This document shows, piece after piece, positions 31,162-40,505 of a stretch of 64,000 bases of DNA. Under the pieces are notes generated by a model. It was not told where the DNA came from, did no database searches, and worked only from the letters and a program-made list of their open reading frames with translations. The position numbers and the translations under genes are program-made. Source of the DNA: Bradyrhizobium stylosanthis (GTDB taxonomy: Bacteria; Pseudomonadota; Alphaproteobacteria; Rhizobiales; Xanthobacteraceae). Each line of letters starts with the position of its first letter. The first letter of the stretch is position 1. The stretch lies in the NCBI RefSeq assembly GCF_001641335.1, contig NZ_LVEM01000001.1, forward strand, positions 54,149 to 118,148. The letters run 5' to 3'.

Positions 31162-32361
31162 ATGTCGGGGACTGACAGAAGCAAGGCGGGCCTTACCCTC
31201 GACGGTCCCATCGTCATCCTGGTCGAGCCGCAGCTGGGCGAGAACATCGGCATGTGCGCGCGCGCCATGGGCAATTTTGCGCTGGGCGCCCTGCGCATCG
31301 TCAACCCCCGCGACGGCTGGCCCAACATCGCGGCCCAGCGGGCGGCGGCCGGCGCCGACCACATTCTGGAAAAGGTCGAATTGTTCGACACGGTGGAGCA
31401 GGCGGTCGCGGACCTCGACCTCCTGTTCGCCACCACCGCGCGCCCCCACGACCAGGCCAAGCCGGTGGTCGGGCCGGAGGCGGCCGCCAGCGAGATCGCC
31501 GGGCATGTTGCCACCGGCGGCAGGTGCGGGATCCTGTTCGGCCGGGAGCGCTGGGGGCTGACCAACGAGGAGGTCGGGCTCTCCAACCGCATCATCACCT
31601 TCCCGGTCAATCCCGGCTTTGCCTCGCTCAACCTCGCCCAGGCCGTGCTGCTGGTCGGCTATGAATGGTTCAAGCGGGCCACATCCGGCGAGCTGCCGCA
31701 TGCCATGCCGGAGCGGTCCGAGCGCGCCTCGCAGCACCAGATGCAGGCCTTCTTCGACAATCTCGTGCGCGAGCTCGACAAGGTCGAGTTCCTGCGGCCG
31801 GCAGAGAAGCGCGACACCATGCTGGTGAACCTGCGCAACATCTTCAGCCGGATGGAGCCGACCAAGCAGGACATGCATACCCTCCACGGCGTCGTCATGG
31901 CGATCGCCGAGGGACGCAAGGGACCGGCCAAGGGCGGCGTGCTCGACGGCGAGCAGGCGACGCGCCTGCGCGCGCTGCTCGCCGAGCACGGCCAGGGCGG
32001 CGGGGTGCCCGACAGCGGCTCGACCGTGCGCGGCCTCGCGCGCCTGCTCCGCCGCAACCCGACCGACGCCGAACGGCTGCTCTGGCAGGCCCTGACCCGC
32101 GACCGCCGTTTCGCAGGCGGGTTCAAGCGCCAGACCCCCGTTGGGCGCCACATCCCGGACTTCGTCTCCTTCCCGCACCGGATCGCGATCGAGCTCGTCA
32201 ACCCGGGCGAGGGCGAAGCCATCGCCGCCGACCGCGCGTCGCGACGTAGCTGGCTCGAGGCGCGGGATTATCGGGTGCTCGACATTCGCGCGGCCGACGT
32301 GGAGCGCGATCTCGAGGCGGAGCTGGTGCGGCTGCAGGGGATGGTGGAGCAGGGCGCGTAG
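31162..32361 (+). CDS. trmJ: TrmJ-type RNA methyltransferase fused to a DUF559 nuclease-like domain
   Basis: 399 residues. Residues 1 to about 245 are a SPOUT methyltransferase of the TrmJ/TrmH type, with VEPQLGENIGMCARAMGNF at the N-terminus and the knot motif FPVNPGFASLNLAQAVLLVGYEW; TrmJ methylates nucleotide 32 of tRNAs. Residues 291 to about 392 are a DUF559 (Vsr-like PD-(D/E)xK) domain: ARLLRRNPTDAERLLWQAL, FKRQTPVGRHIPDF, IAIELV. D333 and E344 remain, but the usual DGxxH after the E is replaced by NPGEGE. TrmJ alone is about 245-260 residues, so the extension is substantial. Confidence 0.9.
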   Translation: MSGTDRSKAGLTLDGPIVILVEPQLGENIGMCARAMGNFALGALRIVNPRDGWPNIAAQRAAAGADHILEKVELFDTVEQAVADLDLLFATTARPHDQAKPVVGPEAAASEIAGHVATGGRCGILFGRERWGLTNEEVGLSNRIITFPVNPGFASLNLAQAVLLVGYEWFKRATSGELPHAMPERSERASQHQMQAFFDNLVRELDKVEFLRPAEKRDTMLVNLRNIFSRMEPTKQDMHTLHGVVMAIAEGRKGPAKGGVLDGEQATRLRALLAEHGQGGGVPDSGSTVRGLARLLRRNPTDAERLLWQALTRDRRFAGGFKRQTPVGRHIPDFVSFPHRIAIELVNPGEGEAIAADRASRRSWLEARDYRVLDIRAADVERDLEAELVRLQGMVEQGA

Positions 32362-32383
32362 GTTTTGCCTCGCGAGAGGTCCT

Positions 32384-32473
32384 GTAGGGTGGGCAAAGCG
32401 AAGCGTGCCCACGTTCTGAGTGCGATCAATGAGAGATCGTGGGCACGGCGCTGCGCGCCTTTGCCCACCCTAC
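32384..32473. repeat. REP-like inverted repeat
   Basis: Outer arms GTAGGGTGGGCAAAG and CTTTGCCCACCCTAC, with inner GTGCCCACG/CGTGGGCAC arms, form a long hairpin just after the trmJ stop. Same family as 32946 and 19430. Confidence 0.85.
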
Positions 32474-32535
32474 GAGACCACGTTTGTGGTTTTTAGGGCG
32501 GGCAAAGCTAGCCTACGCATAGACGTCTGCGATGC

Positions 32536-32922
32536 TCACTTCCCCGGCTGGTCGAGGAAGACGTAGAGCGCAGCGATCCTGCCATCCTCCACGATGATCA
32601 CGTCCCATCCCGTGTAGTCCGGTGCTTCGCCGCGGGGACCCGATCCCCAGGCCAGCCTTCCGGCATTGTGAAGCGCCTGCGGCTCGCCAGTCGGCGTGTA
32701 GACGAAGTGGGGATGCGTGGCCCGCACCTCGCCGGCGAACTTGTCGATCGCGTCGCGGCCGGCAATGATTCCTGGCGGGGCGTACAGGACGGGGTTTCCA
32801 GTCCAGAGTTCGTCGATTGCGGCGCGCCGACGCTTGGCGTCGCCCTCGCCGAAGACCTCCTGAAGATTGCGGTGCAGCAGTTCGTGGATGCGATCCGCTG
32901 GTGTGTTGGGCTGGGTCATCAT
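32536..32922 (-). CDS. SnoaL/NTF2-like (DUF4440-type) protein
   Basis: 128 residues of the alpha+beta-barrel NTF2 fold: RIHELLHRNLQEVFGEGDAKRRRAAIDELWTGNPVLYAPPGIIAGRDAIDKF, ending IVEDGRIAALYVFLDQPGK. These small proteins are hydroxylases, isomerases or ligand binders. TTGGAG precedes ATG 32922. REP-like repeats lie on both sides. Confidence 0.78.
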   Translation of the reverse strand: MMTQPNTPADRIHELLHRNLQEVFGEGDAKRRRAAIDELWTGNPVLYAPPGIIAGRDAIDKFAGEVRATHPHFVYTPTGEPQALHNAGRLAWGSGPRGEAPDYTGWDVIIVEDGRIAALYVFLDQPGK

Positions 32923-32945
32923 TGTCTCCAAATTCCACTCGTCTC

Positions 32946-33032
32946 GTAGGGGGCAAAGCGAAGCGTGCCCACGTCTTCTCGGCCGATCGATCGAGTGGCG
33001 GGCACGGCGCTTTGCGCCTATGCCCACCCTGC
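32946..33032. repeat. REP-like inverted repeat
   Basis: GTAGGGGGCAAAGCGAAGCG and the matching cggcgctttgcgcctatgcc arm, with inner GTGCCC-type arms, in the spacer between the NTF2-like gene and the SDR gene. It is a degenerate relative of the copy at 32384. Confidence 0.75.
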
Positions 33033-33040
33033 GAATTGCG

Positions 33041-33793
33041 TCAGATCTGCGTCTGACCGCCGTCGACGAAGAGCTCCACGCCGTTGACGAAGCTCGCTTC
33101 GTCCGACGCCAGGAACAGCACCGCCTTGGCGATCTCCTCGGGCTGGCCGACGCGGCCGGCCGGGATAAGGCTCGCGAGATAGGTCTTGGTGCCCTCCGCC
33201 TGCTCGCCGGCGCCGAACAGATGATTGAGGCCGGGTGTCTCGGTGACGCCGGGGCTGACCGCGTTGACGCGGATGTGCCGATCCTTCAGGTCGAGGATCC
33301 ACGTCCGCGCGAAATTGCGTACCGCGGCCTTGGTCGCCGAATAGACGCTGAAGGCCGGCGTACCCGAGACGCTCGTGGTCGATGCGTTCAGGACGATGGA
33401 GGCGCCTTCGCGAAGCAGCGGCAGCGCCTTCTGGACGGTGAAGAGAACGCCCTTCACGTTGGTATCGAACGTGCGCTGATAATGCTCCTCGGTGATTGCG
33501 CCGAGCGGTGCGAACTCGCCGCCGCCGGCATTGGCGAAGATCACGTCGATCTGCTGGTGCTTCTTCTGAACGGCGTCGTAGAGCCGGTCGATGTCGGCAA
33601 GGTTGGCCATGTCGCCTTGCACGCCGGTCACGCGGCCGCCGATCGCTTTCACCGCCGCGTCCAGCGCATCCTGGCGGCGGCCGGTGATGAACACCGAGGC
33701 GCCTTCAGTTGCAAAAGCCTTTGCGGCAGCAAGGCCAATGCCGCTCGTGCCGCCGGTCACCACCACGACCTTGTTGTTGAACCTGTTCGTCAT
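33041..33793 (-). CDS. SDR-family oxidoreductase
   Basis: 250 residues, classical SDR. NAD(P)-binding TGGTSGIG at residues 14-21, catalytic Ser in NASTTS and YSATK (YxxxK), and the NAG motif FANAGGG. GRR after the second strand suggests NADP preference. It is divergent from a LysR regulator at 33909, its likely controller. Substrate unknown. Confidence 0.9.
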   Translation of the reverse strand: MTNRFNNKVVVVTGGTSGIGLAAAKAFATEGASVFITGRRQDALDAAVKAIGGRVTGVQGDMANLADIDRLYDAVQKKHQQIDVIFANAGGGEFAPLGAITEEHYQRTFDTNVKGVLFTVQKALPLLREGASIVLNASTTSVSGTPAFSVYSATKAAVRNFARTWILDLKDRHIRVNAVSPGVTETPGLNHLFGAGEQAEGTKTYLASLIPAGRVGQPEEIAKAVLFLASDEASFVNGVELFVDGGQTQI

Positions 33794-33908
33794 CGTCCGT
33801 CTCCTTTGGAAGTATCTGGCGGAACCGCCGTTGCCCTTCGTAGATGCCTACGGAACGATGATGCGAGTAGTAGCCAGATATGATACTCAGCGTTCTATGT
33901 GAGGAACG

Positions 33909-34802
33909 ATGAAAACTGATCTGAATGACTTTGCCTATTTTGCCGAGGTGGTTGGGCATGGCGGGTTCGCTGCCGCCGGGCGGGCCTTGCGCGAGCCCAA
34001 GTCCAAGCTCAGCCGGCGGATTGCCGGGCTCGAGGAGCGCCTGGGTCTCCGCCTCATCGAGCGATCAAGCCGGCGGTTTCGGGTCACTGAAGTGGGGCAG
34101 GCCTTCTACGAGCGCTGTCGGGCGATCCTGATGGAGGCCGAGCAGGCCGAGGCGCTCGTGACGCAAGCGCAATCCGAGCCTCATGGCCGCATTCGCTTCA
34201 GTTGCCCGACCGGCATGGTCGCGGAGATGTCCGGGCTCGTGTCGAGTTTCCTGACCCGCTATCCCAAGGTGCGCCTGCAACTCGTTGCGATCGACCGTCC
34301 CGTCGACCTGATCGAAGAACGGATCGACGTGGCCCTGCGGGTTCGATCCGTCCTCGTCGGCGATGCTGCGCTCACCATGCGGTCGCTGGGCACCTCCACG
34401 CGCATCCTCGTCGCGAGCCCGCAACTGGCAAACCGGCTGCGAACTCTCGACGATCTTGCCGCGCTTCCGACGCTCGCGACATCCGATGACGAGGCGCTGG
34501 TCGAATGGCATCTGGAAACGGACGACGGGCGGGCCCGCATCCACAAGCACGAGCCGCGCATGGGCTGCGGCGACTTCGGCGCGGTGCGCGATGCTGCGAT
34601 CGCGGGCCTCGGTATCGCGCTTCTGCCCGATCACCTCTGCCGGGACGCACTCGATCAAGGCAGGCTTGTCCATGTGCTGCCGGACTGGCGCGGTCATCGC
34701 GGCATGGTGCATCTCGTCTTCACGACACGACGAGGCCTGCCGCGGGCCGTTCGCGCGCTGATCGATCATCTCGCGGCAGGATTCTCCAAGACGTTGGTCT
34801 AG
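33909..34802 (+). CDS. LysR-family transcriptional regulator
   Basis: 297 residues. HTH at residues 1-62 (DFAYFAEVVGHGGFAAAGRALREPKSKLSRRIAGLEERLGLRLIER), followed by a two-lobed effector-binding domain (GRIRFSCPTGM...). It is divergent from the SDR gene with a 115-bp spacer, the standard LysR arrangement. Inducer unknown. Confidence 0.9.
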   Translation: MKTDLNDFAYFAEVVGHGGFAAAGRALREPKSKLSRRIAGLEERLGLRLIERSSRRFRVTEVGQAFYERCRAILMEAEQAEALVTQAQSEPHGRIRFSCPTGMVAEMSGLVSSFLTRYPKVRLQLVAIDRPVDLIEERIDVALRVRSVLVGDAALTMRSLGTSTRILVASPQLANRLRTLDDLAALPTLATSDDEALVEWHLETDDGRARIHKHEPRMGCGDFGAVRDAAIAGLGIALLPDHLCRDALDQGRLVHVLPDWRGHRGMVHLVFTTRRGLPRAVRALIDHLAAGFSKTLV

Positions 34803-34896
34803 GTCGTCTCGCAGGAACGGGCCAGCACCGCAACCAGGGGCTGTGCAGACGCGTTGCCGGTTGCTATGAAGTCCCCGGAATGGAAATGGGGACTGC

Positions 34897-36573
34897 ATGT
34901 TTGGAACGACAGGCCGCGCGCTCGTCGGTGCGGCAGCGGGCGTGAGTGCGTTGGTGCTGGCGGCCTTGCTCGACGTATCAGGCGCCCGCGCGGAAATGCC
35001 TTTGACCGCCAAGTGCAATGCGGTCGGAAATTTTAGTGTCGATGACCGGATTGCAGGCTGCAGCGCGATGATCGAGGCGGCACCGACTGTCACGCAAGGC
35101 GTGGTCATGGCCTACCTCCGCCGCGCCATGTTCTACCACCAGAAAGGCGAGATCGACCTCGAGATCGCGGACTACGACCGGATCATCGAGCGCTATCCGG
35201 ACCATATGAGCGCCCGCATCGCGAGGGCTTCTGCGTTCCTCCAGAAGCGAGAGCCCGACGCCGCGCTGCCGGATTACGGCAAGGTGATCGAGCTCGATCC
35301 GAAGAATACCTATGCCTATATCGGACGCGCTCACGTCTATTCGGCGAAGGGCGACTTCGTCCGCGCCATCGCCGACTATGATCAGGCTCTCCGGATCCAT
35401 CCGGACAATGTCATCGCGTATGTCGAACGAGGTCTCAGTTACGTCCGCAAGGGGGAGCCGGGTAGGGGCATGGCCGACTGTGATCGGGCGGTCGAGATCA
35501 GCCCCCAAACCGGCGGTGGCCAGTTGTGCCGCAGCCGTGTTTACATAGCCCAGGGAAACAGAGAACGTGCGCTTGCCGAGCTCGATCAAACCATGCAGAT
35601 CAAGCCGAGGAACGAGCAGTTCTACTACTTCCGGGCCGAGTCGTTTTCCCTGCTGAACGAACTCGACCGCGCTATCGCCGACTACGATCGGATCATCGAG
35701 CTGAACCCGCAAAGCCGATTTGCCTACGGCTGCCGCGGCTTCACCTATGCTCGAAAGGGCGACTATGATCGCGCCATCGCCGATTACAACCAAGTGATCC
35801 AGCTGGCACACCAGGCTCAGGGAAATCCCGGCGATCGGCAGACTCAAGGTCAGAACGCTGAGCCGATTTCGACGTCGGTCGCGGGTGAATCAAATGTACT
35901 CGGTTCCGGGGATGGCCCCGTGCTGCGCGCTCGGGGAGCTGCCTACCAGGGGAAAGGGGATATTGACCTCGCCATGGCGGACTATGACGAGGCGATCCGT
36001 CTCAATCCCAAGGACAAGGAGGCCTTCGGGCTCCGCGCCAACGCCTACAAGGCCAAAGGAGATTTCGACCGCTCGCTTGCGGACTACGATCAACTCGTGC
36101 AGCTCGATCCCAAGGATGCGCGCGCCTATTTTCATCGTGCGAGGCTCAATTGGCAGACCGCTTCCTTCGCCCAATCGTTGACCGATCTGGATCAGGCGAT
36201 CGAGCTCAATCCGAAAGGTGCCTATTCGGTCTTGTGGCGCGAGATTGTTGCCAGGCGCAGTGAGCAGCCGAGCCGGCTGAGCGAGACGGCAAAGCAGCTC
36301 GACGCGACAAAATGGCCCGCGCCGATCGTCAACCTGTTCCTCGGCACGATGACGCCGGAGCAGGTGCTCAGCGCTGCCGAGGATTCCGACCCCGTGAAGA
36401 GAAAGGGGCAGGTCTGCGAGGCGAATTTCTATATCGCTGAACGGGCGCTTCAGAGCGGCTCGAAGGAAGACGCGTTGAAGCTGTTCGAGCAGGCTGCGGC
36501 CGATTGCCCGAAGACCTTTATCGAGAAGCCGGCCGCCGATTTCGAGCTTGGCGCGCTGCGCGCGAGCCGCTGA
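34897..36573 (+). CDS. secreted tetratricopeptide-repeat protein
   Basis: 558 residues. A signal-like N-terminus (ALVGAAAGVSALVLAALLDVSGARAE) precedes at least nine TPR units between about residues 60 and 450 (for example KGDFVRAIADYDQALRIHPDN, KGDYDRAIADYNQVIQL). A Gln/Ser-rich break separates two TPR blocks near residues 305-335. The C-terminal part matches sequences that follow TPR arrays in Bradyrhizobium. Probably a periplasmic scaffold; partner unknown. Confidence 0.85.
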   Translation: MFGTTGRALVGAAAGVSALVLAALLDVSGARAEMPLTAKCNAVGNFSVDDRIAGCSAMIEAAPTVTQGVVMAYLRRAMFYHQKGEIDLEIADYDRIIERYPDHMSARIARASAFLQKREPDAALPDYGKVIELDPKNTYAYIGRAHVYSAKGDFVRAIADYDQALRIHPDNVIAYVERGLSYVRKGEPGRGMADCDRAVEISPQTGGGQLCRSRVYIAQGNRERALAELDQTMQIKPRNEQFYYFRAESFSLLNELDRAIADYDRIIELNPQSRFAYGCRGFTYARKGDYDRAIADYNQVIQLAHQAQGNPGDRQTQGQNAEPISTSVAGESNVLGSGDGPVLRARGAAYQGKGDIDLAMADYDEAIRLNPKDKEAFGLRANAYKAKGDFDRSLADYDQLVQLDPKDARAYFHRARLNWQTASFAQSLTDLDQAIELNPKGAYSVLWREIVARRSEQPSRLSETAKQLDATKWPAPIVNLFLGTMTPEQVLSAAEDSDPVKRKGQVCEANFYIAERALQSGSKEDALKLFEQAAADCPKTFIEKPAADFELGALRASR

Positions 36574-36593
36574 TCGAACGGGCCGCTTCGTAG

Positions 36594-36696
36594 CTCTCGT
36601 AGGGTGGGTTAGCGACAGCGTAACCCACCGCTTCTCTTGTCGGCTCAACGGTAGCAAAGAGGTGGATTACGCCTTCGGCTAATCCACCCTACGAGA
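36594..36696. repeat. REP-like inverted repeat
   Basis: CTCTCGTAGGGTGG and CCACCCTACGAGAG form the outer arms, with inner GGGTTAGC.../...AATCC-type arms, between the TPR gene and the DUF1254 gene. Confidence 0.85.
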
Positions 36697-36857
36697 GGCC
36701 GCCGACGCAGCGCGCGTCGTTGGCCGGGAACGTACCGCTCGTTGATGGGACCGTATTGAGCTGCGCGCTGTGCTGCGCCCCGACCCGCCACATTGATGCA
36801 AATCAAGGAAGACGGAACCCCTCCTTCTACGCTTTCAGGCAACAGGGAGGGTTCGAA

Positions 36858-38297
36858 ATGCCAATCAACCGTCGCCAGGCACTTGCCGCCTTCAGCACCG
36901 CAATGTCGGCGCTTGCGATGTCCCGCACAGCACGCGCCGAGTTCGACGGTCCTGTGGTCAGGGCCCTGGAGGGTGGCGACGATTTCTGGCTCGCCCAGGA
37001 CGCCTATATCTACGGCTATCCTCTGGTCACGATGGAGATGACCCGCCGGATCATGACCAACGTTGCGGCGGTGGAAGGCACGCGCGGGCCGATGGGACAG
37101 TTCGTCAAGCTGCGCAAGTATCCCGATGCCAGCTTCAGGGATGTCACGGCCCCCAATGCCGACACGCTCTACACGACGGCCTGGATCGACGTGGGAGACG
37201 AGCCCTGGGTCCTGACCATGCCCGACATGAAGGACCGCTACTTCCTGTTTCCGATGCTGGACGGCTGGACCAATGTCTTCCAGGTGCCCGGCAAGCGCAC
37301 CACCGGCACCAAGGCGCAGACCTACGCGATCACCGGACCGGGGTGGAAGGGAACGCTTCCCGCCGGCATTAAGGAATACAAATCACCGACGAGCATGGTG
37401 TGGATTTTGGGCCGCATCTACTGCACCGGCACGCCGGAGGATTACGCGGCCGTGCATGCCGCACAGGACGAGTTCAAGCTCGTGCCGCTCAGCGCCTACG
37501 GCAAGTCCTATACGCCTCCCGCGGGAAAGGTCGATGCGTCGGTCGACATGAAGACGGCGGTTCGCGACCAGGTCAACGGCCTGGACGCCGCGGCCTATTT
37601 CACCCTTCTCGCGCAATTGATGAAGCGCAATCCGCCGGCCGCCGCCGATGCGGCGGAGGTCGCCAAATTCGCGAAGATCGGTCTGGTGCCGGGCAAGGAT
37701 TTCGATGCTGGCAAATTCGATGCGGCCTTCGCCAAGCGGGTCCCACAGGTGGCATTCGACCGCATCATGCTCCAGTTCAAGGTCAACAAGGCGATCAGGA
37801 ACGTCAACGGCTGGGCCTTCGATGCCGAAGCCGGTGTCTACGGCACCAATTACTTCAACCGTGCCCTCGTCACGGCAATCGGACTTGGCGCCAACCGGAT
37901 TCAGGATGCGTGCTATCCGACGTCCCAGAAGGATGCCGACGGCAAGGACTATGTCGGCAGCAACAAATACGTCATGCGCTTTCCCAAGGGGCAGCTTCCT
38001 CCGGTCGGAGGGTTCTGGTCGCTGACAATGTATGACGAGAACTACTTCTTCGTCGCCAATCCGATCAACCGCCAGTCCATCAGTGCCCGCCAGAGCCTTA
38101 GGGCCAATGCGGACGGTTCGGTCGATCTCTACATTCAGAAGGACAATCCCGGTCCCGACAAGGAGAGCAACTGGCTTCCCGCGCCGGCGGGCAAGTTCGT
38201 CCTGATGTTGCGCATGTACTGGCCGAACGAGAAGTCGCCCTCGATCATCAACGGGACCTGGAAGCCGCCGCCGGTGCGGCAGGCGACGAGCAGCTAG
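36858..38297 (+). CDS. DUF1254/DUF1214 secreted protein
   Basis: 479 residues. A Tat-like signal (NRRQALAAFSTAMSALAMSRTARA) and DUF1254 in the first half (WLAQDAYIYGYPLVTMEMTRRIM, NADTLYTTAWIDVGDEPWVLTMPDMKDRYF). DUF1214 is in the second half (GFWSLTMYDENYFFVANPINRQSISARQSL, DLYIQKDNPGPDKESNWLPAP). GGGAGG sets the start at 36858. These periplasmic proteins are common in soil bacteria; no reaction is known. Confidence 0.9.
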   Translation: MPINRRQALAAFSTAMSALAMSRTARAEFDGPVVRALEGGDDFWLAQDAYIYGYPLVTMEMTRRIMTNVAAVEGTRGPMGQFVKLRKYPDASFRDVTAPNADTLYTTAWIDVGDEPWVLTMPDMKDRYFLFPMLDGWTNVFQVPGKRTTGTKAQTYAITGPGWKGTLPAGIKEYKSPTSMVWILGRIYCTGTPEDYAAVHAAQDEFKLVPLSAYGKSYTPPAGKVDASVDMKTAVRDQVNGLDAAAYFTLLAQLMKRNPPAAADAAEVAKFAKIGLVPGKDFDAGKFDAAFAKRVPQVAFDRIMLQFKVNKAIRNVNGWAFDAEAGVYGTNYFNRALVTAIGLGANRIQDACYPTSQKDADGKDYVGSNKYVMRFPKGQLPPVGGFWSLTMYDENYFFVANPINRQSISARQSLRANADGSVDLYIQKDNPGPDKESNWLPAPAGKFVLMLRMYWPNEKSPSIINGTWKPPPVRQATSS

Positions 38298-38331
38298 GCA
38301 GCACGGCGCGTCGCGCCTTTGCTCATCCTTA

Positions 38332-39540
38332 TCAGGCGGCGCTTGCCACTGGGCCTTTCGGGCTGCTCTGCTGGAGACGGCGCAACGCCGCGAGATTGGT
38401 CCCGACCGAGGCGAGGCAGCAACGCGATTTGCCGCCCGACTTAGCTTCGTACAGTGCGGCATCGGCGACCCCGAGCAATTCCTCGACCTCGGCGCCATGA
38501 TCCGGCGACATCGCGATGCCGACGCTGGCGCCGACACTGGCGCGGATCTCGCCGCCCAGCTCATAGGAAATGGCGACTTCGCGGATGAGCCGGTGTCCCG
38601 TCTCCCGGGCCGTCTCGGTGGTGACGTCCTCGACGAGCGCGACGAACTCGTCGCCGCCCATCCGGGCGAGCACCGCGCCGTCCGGCAGCGCCCGGCGCAC
38701 CCGGCCGGCGACGCCTTTCAACACCGCATCGCCCGCCGCGTGTCCGAAGGTGTCGTTGATCGGCTTGAAATTGTCGAGGTCGAAGAACATCACCGCAAAC
38801 GGGCGTTCGGCGCGCGCGGCAAGCCTCGTGCCGAGCGCCTCGACGAACCCGGCCCGATTGAGCAGTCCGGTGAGTGCGTCATGATGTGCGCGATGGCTGT
38901 TCTCGCGCTCGGCGCGCATGGTGGTGACCAGCATCCGGTTGAGGCGGAAGGCTGCGGCGGTCATCGCGGCGAGATACATCGGGACCTGAAGATACACGAT
39001 GTAGAACAGCGGCTCGCCGGCGAGCGCGGCGCCGGGGATGATGGGACCAAGGCTGAAGAGGATCATGGTGCCCGCCAGGCGCGGCGCGCCGAAATTGCGG
39101 AAGCAAATGCCGCCGACCATCGCCGCCGCAGACAGTGATGCCAACATGGCAACGACCCAGTCGCCACTCGCGAGGCTGGCGATGGCGCCAAATCCGACGC
39201 TGGCGCTCCAGGCGACCGCAAGCAGGAGATGAAGGTCGGTCGGTGTGGGGCGGTGCTCACGCGCCCTGCGGTTCGCGCTGGCGAGTACGAGGAGACGGGC
39301 GAGGCAGATCACGATCTCCATGACCAGCCAGACGATGAATGGTGCGGTCTGCTTGCGGGCGGCGATGACGGCAGCGACCGCAATCGTGTTGACGGCGCCG
39401 GCGGCAAATACCGGCAGCGATCCATGGAGCTGGGCAATAAGCGCCGCGCGGATGTCGTCGGGTACCCCGGGCCCCGGTTCGGCAAGCCAGCGCGTCAGGC
39501 GCCAGCGTGGCGCACTGTAGAGTCCCTCGTCCGATCGCAT
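38332..39540 (-). CDS. membrane diguanylate cyclase (GGDEF)
   Basis: 402 residues. Six or so transmembrane segments in the first 220 residues precede a GGDEF domain (HHDALTGLLNRAGFVEAL, FFDLDNFKPINDTFGHAAGD, ARMGGDEF). The intact GGDEF motif predicts cyclic di-GMP synthesis; an RxxD inhibitory site is not seen upstream. No EAL domain follows. Start 39540 is preferred to an upstream TTG. Confidence 0.9.
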   Translation of the reverse strand: MRSDEGLYSAPRWRLTRWLAEPGPGVPDDIRAALIAQLHGSLPVFAAGAVNTIAVAAVIAARKQTAPFIVWLVMEIVICLARLLVLASANRRAREHRPTPTDLHLLLAVAWSASVGFGAIASLASGDWVVAMLASLSAAAMVGGICFRNFGAPRLAGTMILFSLGPIIPGAALAGEPLFYIVYLQVPMYLAAMTAAAFRLNRMLVTTMRAERENSHRAHHDALTGLLNRAGFVEALGTRLAARAERPFAVMFFDLDNFKPINDTFGHAAGDAVLKGVAGRVRRALPDGAVLARMGGDEFVALVEDVTTETARETGHRLIREVAISYELGGEIRASVGASVGIAMSPDHGAEVEELLGVADAALYEAKSGGKSRCCLASVGTNLAALRRLQQSSPKGPVASAA

Positions 39541-39716
39541 TGCAGAGCGTCCCCGTCTTCCGGGCGCCAACAACGCTGGCCGGTCCTAACAGCCTTTTAA
39601 GAGCAAGGCCGATCGCTGGCCGTGCTTGACGCAAGGTAAATCGACGCGTGAAGGGCACGCGAGCATGCAGGAAGATGCGAATTGGTGCAGGCGGGTTAAC
39701 GCACCCGACGAAACCG

Positions 39717-40469
39717 TCACCCCCGCCCGAGCAGCACCTCGCGCTCCACCGCGATCCATGTCGTCCTCGCGACGGCGAGCAACCTGCCGGCTTCATCATG
39801 CAGCGCGGCGTCCGCGGTCCGCTTGCGGCCGTCGCGGCCGGTGGGCCAGGCCGTGATGACGCAGGGTTGGCCGGGGTGCGGGCGGGCCTCGATCCGGGCC
39901 GCCATCCGTCCGAGGAGGAGCGGTGTCTTGTCGTAGGTGCCGCTCTGCAGATTGCAATTGCAGGCAAAGCCGGTGGGGCAATCGAGCGCGGACCAGAGGA
40001 ATTCAGGAGCGACAAGGCCGTCCTCGGCGGCGAGGTTCGGATCCGGCGTCCAGGTCGCCGCGAGAACGGCGTTCTCTCGCCGGCGGCCAAGCGGCCCGGC
40101 GAAGACACGCAGGCCGTCGCCTTGGGCACGCGCGGGACCGCAGACGAAACAGTTCGGCAGCGGATGCTCGTGCGGCTCGAACAGCGCCAGCAATCCGGCG
40201 GCGCGGGCTTCCTGCAAGCTGGCTGTCTCGATCTGGCCGAGCTCGACATTCGCCGCACGCGCTGTCGCAAGGGCCTTGTCGCCGTCACGAAGCTCCCACG
40301 TGCCGTCGGCGGCCGCGATCGCATCGAGCGGCGTGTCCAGCGGAGGCGGCGCGCGCAGCGTCACCTCGCCGCCGCCTGGAATGTGCCGGGCCAGCCGGCC
40401 GCAGACATAGCCGCCGTTGCCGGAGTTCGGAGGACCGCAAAAGCGCCTGGCGATGATGATCTCTGTCAA
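39717..40469 (-). CDS. hotdog/thioesterase-like protein
   Basis: 250 residues. The N-terminus (FCGPPNSGNGGYVCGRLARHIPGGGEVTLRAPPPLDTPLD) resembles hotdog-fold entry segments. The middle carries a cysteine pair (PNCFVCGPARAQGDGLRVFAGP) and the C-terminal half a second hotdog-like part. The exact family is uncertain and no thioesterase residues can be fixed. Likely cytoplasmic. Confidence 0.65.
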   Translation of the reverse strand: MTEIIIARRFCGPPNSGNGGYVCGRLARHIPGGGEVTLRAPPPLDTPLDAIAAADGTWELRDGDKALATARAANVELGQIETASLQEARAAGLLALFEPHEHPLPNCFVCGPARAQGDGLRVFAGPLGRRRENAVLAATWTPDPNLAAEDGLVAPEFLWSALDCPTGFACNCNLQSGTYDKTPLLLGRMAARIEARPHPGQPCVITAWPTGRDGRKRTADAALHDEAGRLLAVARTTWIAVEREVLLGRG

Positions 40470-40505
40470 TTCTTGCTGTCCTCGTTTTCCGTTCCCGCGT
40501 GCATT

